DNA of 64,000 bases from Psychrobacter sp. 28M-43 (GTDB lineage: Bacteria > Pseudomonadota > Gammaproteobacteria > Pseudomonadales > Moraxellaceae). Shown one piece after another: positions 55,665 to 64,000 of this stretch. Numbering within the stretch: position 1 is the stretch's first letter; each line of letters starts with the position of its first letter. Location: the NCBI RefSeq assembly GCF_014770435.1, contig NZ_CP061739.1:2480001-2544000 (forward strand), written 5' to 3'. The translations under genes were made by a program, and so were the position numbers. Under the pieces are notes generated by a model. The model saw only the letters and a program-made list of their open reading frames with translations, did not search any database and was not told the origin of the DNA.

Positions 55665-57965
55665 GTGAAGCCGTTTATGTTGGTACAAGTTGCTCTGCCC
55701 GTTCCCCTTTATCGGGTGTTTGACTATAGCTTACCAGCTGATATGCTTGCTTTGCCAAACAGTGCGATACCGCAAATTGGCAGCCGTGTTGAGGTTTCGT
55801 TTGGTCGTCAGACTCTGATTGGCATTGTGATTGCTCATATTTCACAAGACGATAGCAGCGTACCTGTCAATAAAATCAAACCTATTAATAAATGTCTAGA
55901 CGCTGAGCCTATTTTGGACGCGGACATGCTCAAGCTTGCCTATTGGTTAGCGCGCTATTACCACTATCCACTTGGCGACGTGTTAGCAGTTATCCTGCCA
56001 AGCCTTGTCCGTCAAGGCAAACCATTAGACTTGCTGATTACCCATTGGCGGATTTTGCCTCATATCACTGATGATGATTTTCGAGCCAATGCCAAGAAAC
56101 AAAAGCAACAGTTCGACATGCTAAAGCTACATGGTCAGCACGGTGCAAGCGAAGATGTATTGCTACTAGAAGGGATGCAACGAGCATTTTTAAAGACGCT
56201 AGAAGACAAAGGGTTAGTCGAGCGCTATATTCAGCCAAAACAAGCACCTACTCCAGTCAAACTGGCAAAAATGCCACTTGATCTCAATGAGGAGCAGAAA
56301 CTTGCTGTCGACGCTATTATTGCTGCCCATGAGTCCGATACTTATACTGGTTTTCTGCTCAACGGCATTACTGGTAGTGGTAAAACCGAGGTCTATCTGC
56401 AAGCGATGCAAGCTGTACTAGAAGCTGGTAAACAGGTTCTTATTTTAGTACCAGAGATTGGTCTCACACCGCAAACGCGGGCAAGATTTGCCAGTCGGTT
56501 TGCCGCCCATATTGTGCTATTACACTCTGGCATGACTAACACTCATCGCTTACAAGGTTGGCAAGACTGCCGTACGGGTCATGCACAAATCGTAATCGGT
56601 ACACGTTCAGCTGTGCTATACCCCTTTGCAGACTTAGGCCTGATTGTTGTTGATGAGGCGCATGATGGCTCGTACAAGCAACAAGACACATTGCGTTATC
56701 ATGCCGCTGATGTCGCTCTCTATCGAGGTTTGCAGTACAAAATCCCAGTGATACTCGGTACTGCCACACCTTCTCTCGAGCATTTAAAACTGGTCGATGA
56801 TGGCAAACTGGCAGAATACCAACTGCTTACTCGTCCGGGCAATGCCAAACCTGCAACCATGCAGCTGATCGATGCTCGCTTGCAAAGCACCCATCAACAG
56901 GCACAAGATGACGGTGCGCGCTATGATACAGGGCTGACGGATGCCATGATCGGGGCGATACGGCAAACGCTAGAAGCTGGTGATCAGGTATTGATCTTTT
57001 TAAATCGTCGTGGCTATGCGCCTGTTCTATTGTGCGAGGCTTGTGGCTGGCAAGCAGATTGTCCGCGCTGTGACGCTCACCTGACCGTTCACTATAATAG
57101 CCAATCCCAGCGAAACAGTTATTCAAGCAACTCTTATTTGAAATGTCATCATTGCGATTGGCAAGCCTATATCCCTACCGTATGCCCTGATTGTGGCAGT
57201 CAAAATCTGGATGCCAAAGGTATGGGAACGACAAGGCTCAGTGAAAATCTACACGCAATCTTTGCTAACCCCCAAACCAGCAAAGAGCTCTATCCAATTA
57301 TTCAAATAGACCGTGATACCACAAGACGCAAAGACAGCTGGGGAAATATTTATGAGCAAATCAATAAAGGCAACCCAGCTATATTGGTCGGTACACAGAT
57401 GGTTGCCAAAGGTCATCACTTCCCCAATGTCACGCTGGTTTGCTTACCCAATGCCGATCGCGGATTTCTATCAGCAGACTTCCGCTCACCAGAGCATACT
57501 GCACAGCTCATGATTCAGGTGGCTGGCCGTGCTGGTCGAGGTGACAAAGCTGGCCGCGTATTGATTCAAACGTTGCAACCTGATAACGAGTTACTATTGA
57601 AACTGGTCAAAGACGGCTACTTGTCATTCGCGCGCGAGTTATTGCAAGAGCGTCAAATGATGGGCTTACCTCCTCATCGACATGCTGCATTGATACGCTG
57701 TGAAGGCAAAACATTAGCAGCTACTACTCAAGCGCTCAAGGATGCTATTGCGCATTTGCCGAAAGCTCATAACCTCGCTGTTCTCGGTCCTATTGATGCG
57801 CCCATGAGTAAAAAGAACAGTCGCTATCATGCTCAGCTTTTGCTATTGGCTAAAGACCGCCGTCAATTGCACCATGTGTTGGGACAGTGGTGGCAGCCAG
57901 TGCTTGCCCTACCAAGCGCTAAATACCTTAAGCTTACTTTGGACATTGATCCTGTCGGTTGGTAG
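55665..57965 (+). CDS. priA: Primosomal protein N' (PriA helicase)
   Basis: 766 residues. The N-terminal DNA-binding domain opens VQVALPVPLYRVFDYSLPADM. Walker A GITGSGKTEVYL (about 235), DEAH at about 330 and QVAGRAGRGDKAGRVLIQT are present. The zinc-binding insertion has CEACGWQADCPRCD, then CHHCDWQAY and CPDCGSQNL (about 457-513). It restarts stalled forks, loading the replisome, and works with SSB. Start at GTG 55665; an in-frame ATG four codons on is an alternative. Confidence 0.97.
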   Translation: MKPFMLVQVALPVPLYRVFDYSLPADMLALPNSAIPQIGSRVEVSFGRQTLIGIVIAHISQDDSSVPVNKIKPINKCLDAEPILDADMLKLAYWLARYYHYPLGDVLAVILPSLVRQGKPLDLLITHWRILPHITDDDFRANAKKQKQQFDMLKLHGQHGASEDVLLLEGMQRAFLKTLEDKGLVERYIQPKQAPTPVKLAKMPLDLNEEQKLAVDAIIAAHESDTYTGFLLNGITGSGKTEVYLQAMQAVLEAGKQVLILVPEIGLTPQTRARFASRFAAHIVLLHSGMTNTHRLQGWQDCRTGHAQIVIGTRSAVLYPFADLGLIVVDEAHDGSYKQQDTLRYHAADVALYRGLQYKIPVILGTATPSLEHLKLVDDGKLAEYQLLTRPGNAKPATMQLIDARLQSTHQQAQDDGARYDTGLTDAMIGAIRQTLEAGDQVLIFLNRRGYAPVLLCEACGWQADCPRCDAHLTVHYNSQSQRNSYSSNSYLKCHHCDWQAYIPTVCPDCGSQNLDAKGMGTTRLSENLHAIFANPQTSKELYPIIQIDRDTTRRKDSWGNIYEQINKGNPAILVGTQMVAKGHHFPNVTLVCLPNADRGFLSADFRSPEHTAQLMIQVAGRAGRGDKAGRVLIQTLQPDNELLLKLVKDGYLSFARELLQERQMMGLPPHRHAALIRCEGKTLAATTQALKDAIAHLPKAHNLAVLGPIDAPMSKKNSRYHAQLLLLAKDRRQLHHVLGQWWQPVLALPSAKYLKLTLDIDPVGW

Positions 57966-58123
57966 TTCTCACTTAGTTCTCAACAAATAGGTGTGTATCT
58001 TTCTGCTCCTCCTCTCATCATGTTTACTTCGTCGTTACAGCTTCTCATGCTTGGCTATGTTAAATTTATAACCATCAAATGGTATGCGGCAAAGGCTCTA
58101 CGCCTACTCTACCCATAGCAAGC

Positions 58124-58159
58124 ATCACTTATTAGTAAACGTCACTTATCAGTAAACAT
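58124..58159. repeat. Tandem near-duplicate of about 18 bases upstream of the CDF gene
   Basis: ATCACTTATTAGTAAACG at 58124 and GTCACTTATCAGTAAACA just after it differ at few positions. It ends about 40 bases before the CDF start. Confidence 0.55.
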
Positions 58160-58199
58160 CATCTATCGAACGCAACTATCAGCGAATTTGAGTATTATT

Positions 58200-59387
58200 A
58201 TGAATGCAAATAATCCAAACTCTGACGAGCACAATCATAGCCAACAGCATGATAATACGGATGTGCCTAAGTACGTTCGCGAAGATGAAGAAAATAACTA
58301 CACTCAGGGAAATCAAGGCCATCACGATCATGATGAGCATCTAGAACAGACAACCACAGCACGAGATACCAAAGGCTATCAGCGTACGTTGTTGTTCAGC
58401 TTTATTATCATTACTGGTTATATGTTTATCGAAGCCATTGGTGGTTGGCTTACCGGTAGTTTAGCCTTACTATCTGATGCAGGGCATATGTTAAGCGATG
58501 CGATAGCGCTCGGTGCCACTTTGGTCGCGTTTAAAATTGGCGAAAAAGCGGCCACTCACCAGAAAACTTTCGGCTACAAGCGCTTTGAGATATTAGTTGC
58601 TACGGTAAATGGTGCAACACTTGTCATAATCGCTTTGATGATTTTTTATGAAGCGATCAAACGCTTTAACTCACCGCCAGAAATTGCGACCCAAGGCATG
58701 CTTATCGTGGCCACTATCGGCATGCTGATCAATATTTTGGTCGCTTGGCTAATGCACCGAGGTAGTCAAGGTGGCGAGTCACACGGCCATAATCATAGTC
58801 ATGGTACGGATGATGCCAAGGTCACAGAGCAGAAACCTAATAATGCAGAACCCGTTAACCTCAATATGCAAAGCGCCTATTTGCACGTATTGAGCGATTT
58901 GTTAGGGTCAGTGGCTGCGATTATCGCTGCACTGCTCATGATGGGTTTTGGTTGGGTATGGGCAGATGCAGTGGCATCAGTAATCGTTGCTGTGCTTATT
59001 TTAATCAGTGGCTACCGCGTCGTACGTGATTCTGTGCATATATTAATGGAAGGAACGCCTGCCAATATATCGCTAGTCGATGTGGAGCAAAAATTACTCG
59101 AAGACTCTCAAGTACAAAAGGTACATGACCTACATGTTTGGAGTATTACTAGCGGACTTAATGCACTCTCTTGTCACGTGGTAGTCGATGGTGAAATGAG
59201 TATCCATGAATCAAATATTCTAATTGCCAGTCTCGAGCAAAGACTGCTGGAGCTTGGTATTCATCATGCTACTATTCAGGTTGAAAGCTCGTCTCATCCA
59301 CAGAATATCTCACATAGCGATGCATTGGTATGTGATATTTCGGGACAGCTACCTGATGGTAATAGTCATATTGGTCATAACCATTAA
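58200..59387 (+). CDS. Cation diffusion facilitator (CzcD/ZitB-type)
   Basis: 395 residues from the ATG at 58200 (a TTG four codons upstream is possible). Six membrane segments from about 65. The metal-site pairs are visible as LLSDAGHMLSDAIALG and HVLSDLLGSVAAI. Three histidine-rich stretches occur: N-terminal HNHSQQHD and GHHDHDEH, the inter-segment SHGHNHSHG (about 202-210) and a C-terminal end NSHIGHNH. The cytoplasmic tail has the usual small alpha/beta domain. It exports zinc or a similar divalent metal. No adjacent regulator. Confidence 0.93.
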   Translation: MNANNPNSDEHNHSQQHDNTDVPKYVREDEENNYTQGNQGHHDHDEHLEQTTTARDTKGYQRTLLFSFIIITGYMFIEAIGGWLTGSLALLSDAGHMLSDAIALGATLVAFKIGEKAATHQKTFGYKRFEILVATVNGATLVIIALMIFYEAIKRFNSPPEIATQGMLIVATIGMLINILVAWLMHRGSQGGESHGHNHSHGTDDAKVTEQKPNNAEPVNLNMQSAYLHVLSDLLGSVAAIIAALLMMGFGWVWADAVASVIVAVLILISGYRVVRDSVHILMEGTPANISLVDVEQKLLEDSQVQKVHDLHVWSITSGLNALSCHVVVDGEMSIHESNILIASLEQRLLELGIHHATIQVESSSHPQNISHSDALVCDISGQLPDGNSHIGHNH

Positions 59388-59694
59388 CGATACATTTTCA
59401 GCTAAGTGATTGAATAAAGGAGTTAGTAACTCGAATCATAACCTAGAAAATACAAGTATATGCATCTGTTACTGGCTCATACTAAAAGTTACGTAGAATT
59501 AGAACTAGAATCTAGATCACATTAAAGCAGTCGTGATTTGCGACAATCTTTTGTTTTATTCAACTTAAAAAAATTAAGTCCGAATCGGCTTATGTGGTTA
59601 TAATAACTATTATAAAGTTTTGTTTAGCATCCCAGTTAATTTTTATAATTATACTTTTTGGTATTTTCACTCTATCTATTGATGATACAACACT
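59388..59694. other. Intergenic region between the CDF gene and the following gene
   Basis: 307 AT-rich bases without a gene. TTGTTT around 59621 followed by TATAAT-like words near 59645 could be a promoter for the next gene, but the match is weak. Confidence 0.4.
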
Positions 59695-60399
59695 ATGTCT
59701 AGACGCTCAGCACCCTTTGTCGCCCCAGACTATATCGATGATCCTGCATCAAAAGATGGCAAAAAACACGCCAAAGTTTTGTTATCAACGCTGCAAGAAG
59801 ACATTGCAAACTTCCGTAATGAACAGTTCCCACCTGATATTTTGCGACAAATCCGCGATATGCCTATTTATGAAGGTAACTTAACCGAAGTCCAAACGTA
59901 TCAGCAACGTTGGCAAAACCTGCTTGAGCGCGCAAAGGATTTTTATCCAGCGGCCAACATGCCACCTGACTATCTACCGCTTCCAGCCAGTCTTGAAATA
60001 CCGCAATTTATCTATCATGTTCAGCGCTTACATTTGACTAAGACACGTGCTAAAGAGTCCAAAAGCTTTGGATCAGTAGGCGCCCTGACCGATAAGTGTG
60101 GTCAATATACGGATGATGAAATTGAGCGCATGACAGCGATATTAGACACTAACGATGAAGCTCGACTGGTAGCGCATCGTGAATTTATCGATTTGCGTGC
60201 TTATGTTTTTTGTCGTGATAGCAAGGGTGAGATGCTAGAGCCTGAGCGGGTACGCTTTTATCGTACTGGTCTCATTGTACATGCTCTGCCTGATTTTAAG
60301 ATTGTAGATAGTCGCCAGACACCACGTAAACGTCGCAACGATGCTTATAATAATCCGCTTGCAGACAATGGTGTGTGGAAAATTTATCGCAAAAAATAA
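59695..60399 (+). CDS. Conserved-looking cytoplasmic protein, unknown
   Basis: 234 residues, no signal peptide and no membrane segment. It is rich in Arg, Asp and Tyr; it has helical N-terminal segments, HREFIDLRAYVFCRDSKGEMLEPERVRFYRTGLIVHALPDF in the middle (about 160-205), and a basic C-terminus that ends GVWKIYRKK. I do not recognise a family. Poor ribosome site. It is followed by the Kef-type antiporter 92 bases on. The reading frame and composition look like a real gene. Confidence 0.65.
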   Translation: MSRRSAPFVAPDYIDDPASKDGKKHAKVLLSTLQEDIANFRNEQFPPDILRQIRDMPIYEGNLTEVQTYQQRWQNLLERAKDFYPAANMPPDYLPLPASLEIPQFIYHVQRLHLTKTRAKESKSFGSVGALTDKCGQYTDDEIERMTAILDTNDEARLVAHREFIDLRAYVFCRDSKGEMLEPERVRFYRTGLIVHALPDFKIVDSRQTPRKRRNDAYNNPLADNGVWKIYRKK

Positions 60400-60490
60400 T
60401 AGATACTAGCGCGATATTGTTTTAGCCATACTTATTTTAGTCACGTCCATTTTATATTGTGTATTTTATTCAAATTTTTAAGGAGCCCAG

Positions 60491-62377
60491 ATGTTCGCTG
60501 CTGCCGCCGGCTCACCAAATCTCATGTTGCAAGCTACTATCTTTTTGGGAGCAGCATTGCTCTTCGTACCCCTTGGTAAGCGCTTCGGCATTGCAACGGT
60601 TTTAGGCTACCTCATCACTGGACTCATATTGGGCCCAAGTGGCTTGGATGTGGCAGGCGACGCTGAAAGTCTATTGCACTTTTCAGAGTTTGGCGTGGTC
60701 ATGTTGCTGTTTATTATCGGGCTTGAGCTCCAACCTTCGCGGCTCTGGGCATTGCGCCGCTCTATATTTGTATTGGGCGGTTTGCAGGTCGGTTTGACTG
60801 GTACGCTACTGATGTGGCTCCTACATCAATTTTTCTCCTTACAACTAGATACCGCCTTTATCGTTGGTTTTGGTTTAGCGCTGTCTTCTACCGCGTTTGT
60901 ACTACAGATACTAACTGAGAAACAGCAGCTTTCGAGCACGCATGGTCGAGAAGCTTTTACTATTTTATTATTCCAAGATATTGCGGTCATTCCATTGTTG
61001 GCAGTCATTCCGTTTTTATCAGGGGTGCGTGAGCAAAGCTACGACTTGATTTATTTTGGTAAGGTATTTGCTGTCTTTGCCGGACTGATTTTCGCCAGCC
61101 GATATGTGGTTCGACCCTTCTTTAAATTTGTGGCTTCTAGTGGTGCCTCAGAACTACTGACAGCGGTCGCGCTATTTATTGTGATGGGCGTGTCTATCTT
61201 AATGGGCCAAATTGGCCTATCAATGGCATTAGGTGCATTTTTGACAGGTGTGTTGTTAGCAGATTCCGAGTATCGCCATGAGTTAGAGGCCAGTATCGAA
61301 CCTTTTAAAGGATTGTTATTAGGTCTCTTCTTTATGTCGGTCGGTATGCTTACCGACGTCAAACTCATTCTGGCAGAGCCTATCTTTATCATTGGCTGCG
61401 CGCTCGCCTTGATGTTTATCAAGTTTGCAGTGATTGCAGGGATTGCAAAAGTATCGGGCAATCGCTGGCCGACCAGTATCCGATTGGGCGTAACCCTAGC
61501 TCAAGGTGGTGAGTTTGCCTTTGTCCTATTCAGTGTCGCCACTGCCCAAAATGTCTTACGACCTGAGCTTGCTAACACCCTTAACCTTGTGGTTACCATC
61601 TCGATGGCGCTGACACCTCTGGCATTCTTGCTATTAGAAAAAGTAGGTGAGCCATTATTTGCCAAGAGCAAGCCGAGCCGCGAATACGATACCATTCCCG
61701 ATCATGAGCATCAGGTAATTATTGCAGGCTTTGGCCGCGTCGGTCAGATTATTGGCCGTGTACTGCGCATGCATAATATCGAATTTACCGCCATCGAACG
61801 CTCTGCAAACCGAGTAGATTTTGTAAGAAAATTCGGTAACCAAGTATATTATGGCGATCCAAAAAACCCCGAGATTTTACGAGCGGCAGGTATTCAAAAA
61901 GCGCGGGTGTTTATTCTTGCCATCGATGACTTAGAGCGTTCTATCACCACCGCTCAATACTTACGTAAAAATTATCCTGAACTGATTGTATTGGCAAGAG
62001 CGCGCGATCGTCAGCACTATTATCGTTTGCGTGAGGTTGGCGTGCGTCATATTTGGCGTGAGACTTATTTGTCGTCTTTGGACATGTCACGCGAATCATT
62101 ACAATTATTAGGTATCTCACCAGAAAAAGCGCGAGAAACAGTAAAAACATTCCGTGACTATGATGATGACTTGATCGAACGCCAACAAGCTATCTATGAT
62201 GATGAAGCCAGCATGATTGAATCCGCACAATCAGCAATGGCTGAGCTTGAAAGCTTGTTTGATGAAGACATTGGTAAAGCACGAAAAATGGATTTGACCG
62301 ATTTTTATGAGGCGTTAAAGAGCCAAGCAACACCAGTTGAGGAAAAGAATGATACTGCAACGGACTCTAAGCATTAG
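60491..62377 (+). CDS. CPA2-family (KefB/KefC-like) cation:proton antiporter with RCK domain
   Basis: 628 residues. About twelve membrane segments (1-390), including SEFGVVMLLFIIGLELQPSRLW and GLALSSTAFVLQILTEKQ, then VTLAQGGEFAFVLF. The RCK/TrkA-N domain begins at about 407 with VIIAGFGRVGQIIGRVLR and binds nucleotide. It resembles glutathione-gated potassium efflux KefB/KefC. The C-terminal part is acidic and long, without a known regulatory partner KefF/KefG next to it. AAGGAG precedes the ATG. Specific regulation is inferred only from family resemblance. Confidence 0.9.
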   Translation: MFAAAAGSPNLMLQATIFLGAALLFVPLGKRFGIATVLGYLITGLILGPSGLDVAGDAESLLHFSEFGVVMLLFIIGLELQPSRLWALRRSIFVLGGLQVGLTGTLLMWLLHQFFSLQLDTAFIVGFGLALSSTAFVLQILTEKQQLSSTHGREAFTILLFQDIAVIPLLAVIPFLSGVREQSYDLIYFGKVFAVFAGLIFASRYVVRPFFKFVASSGASELLTAVALFIVMGVSILMGQIGLSMALGAFLTGVLLADSEYRHELEASIEPFKGLLLGLFFMSVGMLTDVKLILAEPIFIIGCALALMFIKFAVIAGIAKVSGNRWPTSIRLGVTLAQGGEFAFVLFSVATAQNVLRPELANTLNLVVTISMALTPLAFLLLEKVGEPLFAKSKPSREYDTIPDHEHQVIIAGFGRVGQIIGRVLRMHNIEFTAIERSANRVDFVRKFGNQVYYGDPKNPEILRAAGIQKARVFILAIDDLERSITTAQYLRKNYPELIVLARARDRQHYYRLREVGVRHIWRETYLSSLDMSRESLQLLGISPEKARETVKTFRDYDDDLIERQQAIYDDEASMIESAQSAMAELESLFDEDIGKARKMDLTDFYEALKSQATPVEEKNDTATDSKH

Positions 62378-62417
62378 CTCTCAGTACTAGCAGCATCTAC
62401 AAACACTCGTAAAGCAC

Positions 62418-62460
62418 AGCCCCTAATCAGCTATGCAGTTTTTAGGGGCTTGTTTTTTAT
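62418..62460 (+). terminator. Terminator of the Kef-type antiporter gene
   Basis: AGCCCCTAA and TTAGGGGCT, a nine-pair stem with a 15-base loop, followed by TGTTTTTTAT. It overlaps the stop codon of the convergent minus-strand gene. Confidence 0.85.
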
Positions 62461-63352
62461 TCAGTGAGCTGGTGCAATCCCAGTTATCACTATCTGGTAT
62501 ATGATAAAAGACCAGCGTCTGCTCGTTTAAGTAGCGTATTGGAAACGTCACGTTTTGAATCGTTGCCACTACCGCACAGTCGGTTTCTGTCACGCCAGCG
62601 GCCTGCGTATCGACATGCATACGTATTTGCTGCTGCTCGGTACTCAGGGGCAGATTTACTGGGCACTGCCCTGTCTGCTGATAAATCAACGCCACTCGAT
62701 TTTGGGCATTCTTTGCAATATCATAAGCATCAAACAAAACTTCGTTTGCTTTTGGCTTGGCAATAATCGGTAAGAACTGCACCTTAATCACCAATAACGA
62801 AAATGCAAAAAAACCAAACCCTAATGCCAGTCCAAATAAGCTAACACTACCTTCTCTTTGCAGATGCGCCTTCTGTGCTGCCTCATCTCGCGGATGATCA
62901 TTTATCGCATCAGCGATTTCACGCCTTGCCATTCGGTAGTAATACGCATCTGTCCAACGTGCCACCATAAACGACCAAAACAGCCAAATAACGGCAGCAA
63001 TACCGATACGTGTTGCCATTTGATAAGCGTCTGGTACATAGGACATCGCTATAAATTCAAAGGCGACTAGCATTAATGCCACATTAATCTGGATAAAAGA
63101 CCACCCTGCGACACTATAGACGATCGCATCCATATAGCGCTTGCGATATAGCAACCAAGGAAAAGTGATTAAAAATGCAGCCCAATGCCATTTTGGTGAC
63201 AGATAACCTTGCTGATCAAACTGCTCAAAACGTTTGAGATAATAACGCTGGGTACGATTACCGATGAACCACTTGTCTAACTGCTTACGTTTAGCAGGTG
63301 TTAACGACTCTTGATAAAATGGTGGCGGTGAATCTGTCTCGATAAATAACAT
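62423..63352 (-). CDS. DUF2628 membrane protein with C-terminal type IV pilin-like domain
   Basis: 309 residues. The first part (about 35-75) has the DUF2628 pattern YYLKRFEQFDQQGYLSPKWHWAAFLITFPWLLYRKRYMDA, followed by three to four membrane segments up to about 200. The last 100 residues (DAYDIAKNAQNRVALIYQQTGQCPVNLP to the end) resemble the globular part of a type IVa pilin, with the typical end WDCTSSLNKKQAPKNC. The pilin N-terminal methylation/leader helix is absent, so it is not an ordinary pilin subunit. I found no named family for the fusion. Weak ribosome site; the 3' end overlaps the antiporter's terminator. Confidence 0.7.
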   Translation of the reverse strand: MLFIETDSPPPFYQESLTPAKRKQLDKWFIGNRTQRYYLKRFEQFDQQGYLSPKWHWAAFLITFPWLLYRKRYMDAIVYSVAGWSFIQINVALMLVAFEFIAMSYVPDAYQMATRIGIAAVIWLFWSFMVARWTDAYYYRMARREIADAINDHPRDEAAQKAHLQREGSVSLFGLALGFGFFAFSLLVIKVQFLPIIAKPKANEVLFDAYDIAKNAQNRVALIYQQTGQCPVNLPLSTEQQQIRMHVDTQAAGVTETDCAVVATIQNVTFPIRYLNEQTLVFYHIPDSDNWDCTSSLNKKQAPKNCIAD

Positions 63353-63553
63353 GGCAACACGCTCTACTTACTGACTCTTAGGAAAAGCATTTGAAAAATA
63401 CCATTATATGATAACGCTAAAACCCGTGTGTAACAGAGAGAAACCACAGCACTGACCAGCAAATACGCGAAAATAGGATTGTCCGTTCACAGTTGTATGG
63501 ATTTGACTTATAATAAGCAAACATCACCCACCTAATTAAGCCTTACGAATCCT

Positions 63554-64000
63554 ATGAGTCAACATTCTGATATCAATGACAACGTCAATAGTACCGATAC
63601 TACTGATGAGCAAACCCTTAATAGCACAAGCGAGCCTATCGATATCGATAACAGCACTAGCCAAGAGATAGAACCGACCTCTGAGAAGCATATCCGCATC
63701 GTCAATACGTTTATGAAGCGCCGTACGCACATGAACAAAAACGCCGAGCTTGCATTAACTGCTCCAGAGTTTTCTGAGTATTTGGTCAATAACAGTTTTG
63801 GTGATGGCGATCTTACCGGTATTGACAACTTACGTACGTTATTTGCTGATAGCCCTAACGGTCCAGATGCGCCGCTTACGGTAGAGATTGGTTTTGGCTT
63901 GGGTGATTCGTTTATTGAAATGGCGGCCGCTGACCCTACTCGTAATTTTGTCGGTGTAGAAGTGCATGAGCCTGGTATTGGTAAATGTGCGTATATGGCT
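63554..64000 (+). CDS. trmB: tRNA (guanine46-N7)-methyltransferase TrmB (partial, N-terminal part)
   Basis: 149 residues from ATG 63554, continuing past the window edge. Residues 1-45 are an acidic, Asn/Ser/Thr-rich extension. The TrmB pattern follows: [26 protein letters not shown], then the SAM-binding region [38 protein letters not shown]. It makes m7G46 in tRNA. The rest of the protein is outside the window, so completeness cannot be judged. Confidence 0.93.
   Translation, partial: MSQHSDINDNVNSTDTTDEQTLNSTSEPIDIDNSTSQEIEPTSEKHIRIVNTFMKRRTHMNKNAELALTAPEFSEYLVNNSFGDGDLTGIDNLRTLFADSPNGPDAPLTVEIGFGLGDSFIEMAAADPTRNFVGVEVHEPGIGKCAYMA

Overview
The window looks like a chromosomal segment from a Psychrobacter-like member of the Moraxellaceae. 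The evidence is the protein content and gene order: gspN next to gspC, a MFS transporter between ssb and uvrA, gmk-rpoZ-spoT-ridA-priA, and a SpoT whose synthetase domain is degraded as known for Acinetobacter. The genus is inferred, not proven. Nearly everything is core chromosome; no tRNA, rRNA, CRISPR array, complete prophage or plasmid function was seen.

Layout. 1-1.6 kb: type II secretion gspC (cut by the window edge) and gspN. 1.7-3.1 kb: an H-NS-like gene with about 1 kb of very AT-rich upstream DNA holding a MITE-like element. 3.1-9.8 kb: ssb, a DUF3833 lipoprotein, a YajR-like transporter and uvrA. 10-12.4 kb: the most accessory-looking part, with a small lipoprotein, a P63C-domain (phage-type) gene behind operator-like palindromes, and a REP-associated tyrosine transposase (RAYT) flanked by five REP hairpins. 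12.4-29 kb: DUF503, YjjP/YjjB-type exporter, gor, a GNAT enzyme, a Rieske-FAD reductase, truD, a diguanylate cyclase, rnm, yciB, yciI, mnmC and yjbQ. 28-37.2 kb: DUF4112, ubiA, rsmJ, uppP, tsaB, ffh, a YpjD-like gene and purU. 37.3-46 kb: an Ig-like-domain lipoprotein, rpmB-rpmG, small membrane proteins, rpe, a TIGR03643 protein, fghA and a membrane-anchored C13 (caspase-like) peptidase. 46.3-51 kb: htpG behind a heat-shock-type promoter, a tandem-repeat locus with a tiny ORF, a thioesterase and ispH. 51.4-58 kb: gmk, rpoZ, spoT, ridA, priA. 58-64 kb: a His-rich CDF transporter, an unknown protein, a Kef-type antiporter, a DUF2628-pilin-like fusion and the start of trmB.

Functional themes are DNA repair and replication restart (ssb, uvrA, priA), tRNA/rRNA modification (truD, mnmC, rsmJ, tsaB, trmB), stringent response (rpoZ, spoT), envelope biogenesis (uppP, yciB, gspC/N) and redox/formaldehyde handling (gor, fghA, purU).

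The points most worth a second look are the RAYT/REP locus with a perfect 30-bp flanking inverted repeat, the two-copy roughly 108-bp MITE-like element (2917-3024 and 42034-42143), the P63C gene with paired palindromes, the DUF2628-pilin-like fusion, the 17-bp tandem repeat in front of a 24-codon ORF at 48.6 kb, the pseudo-synthetase SpoT, and the membrane C13 peptidase. Intergenic DNA across the window also carries repeated short tandem duplications.
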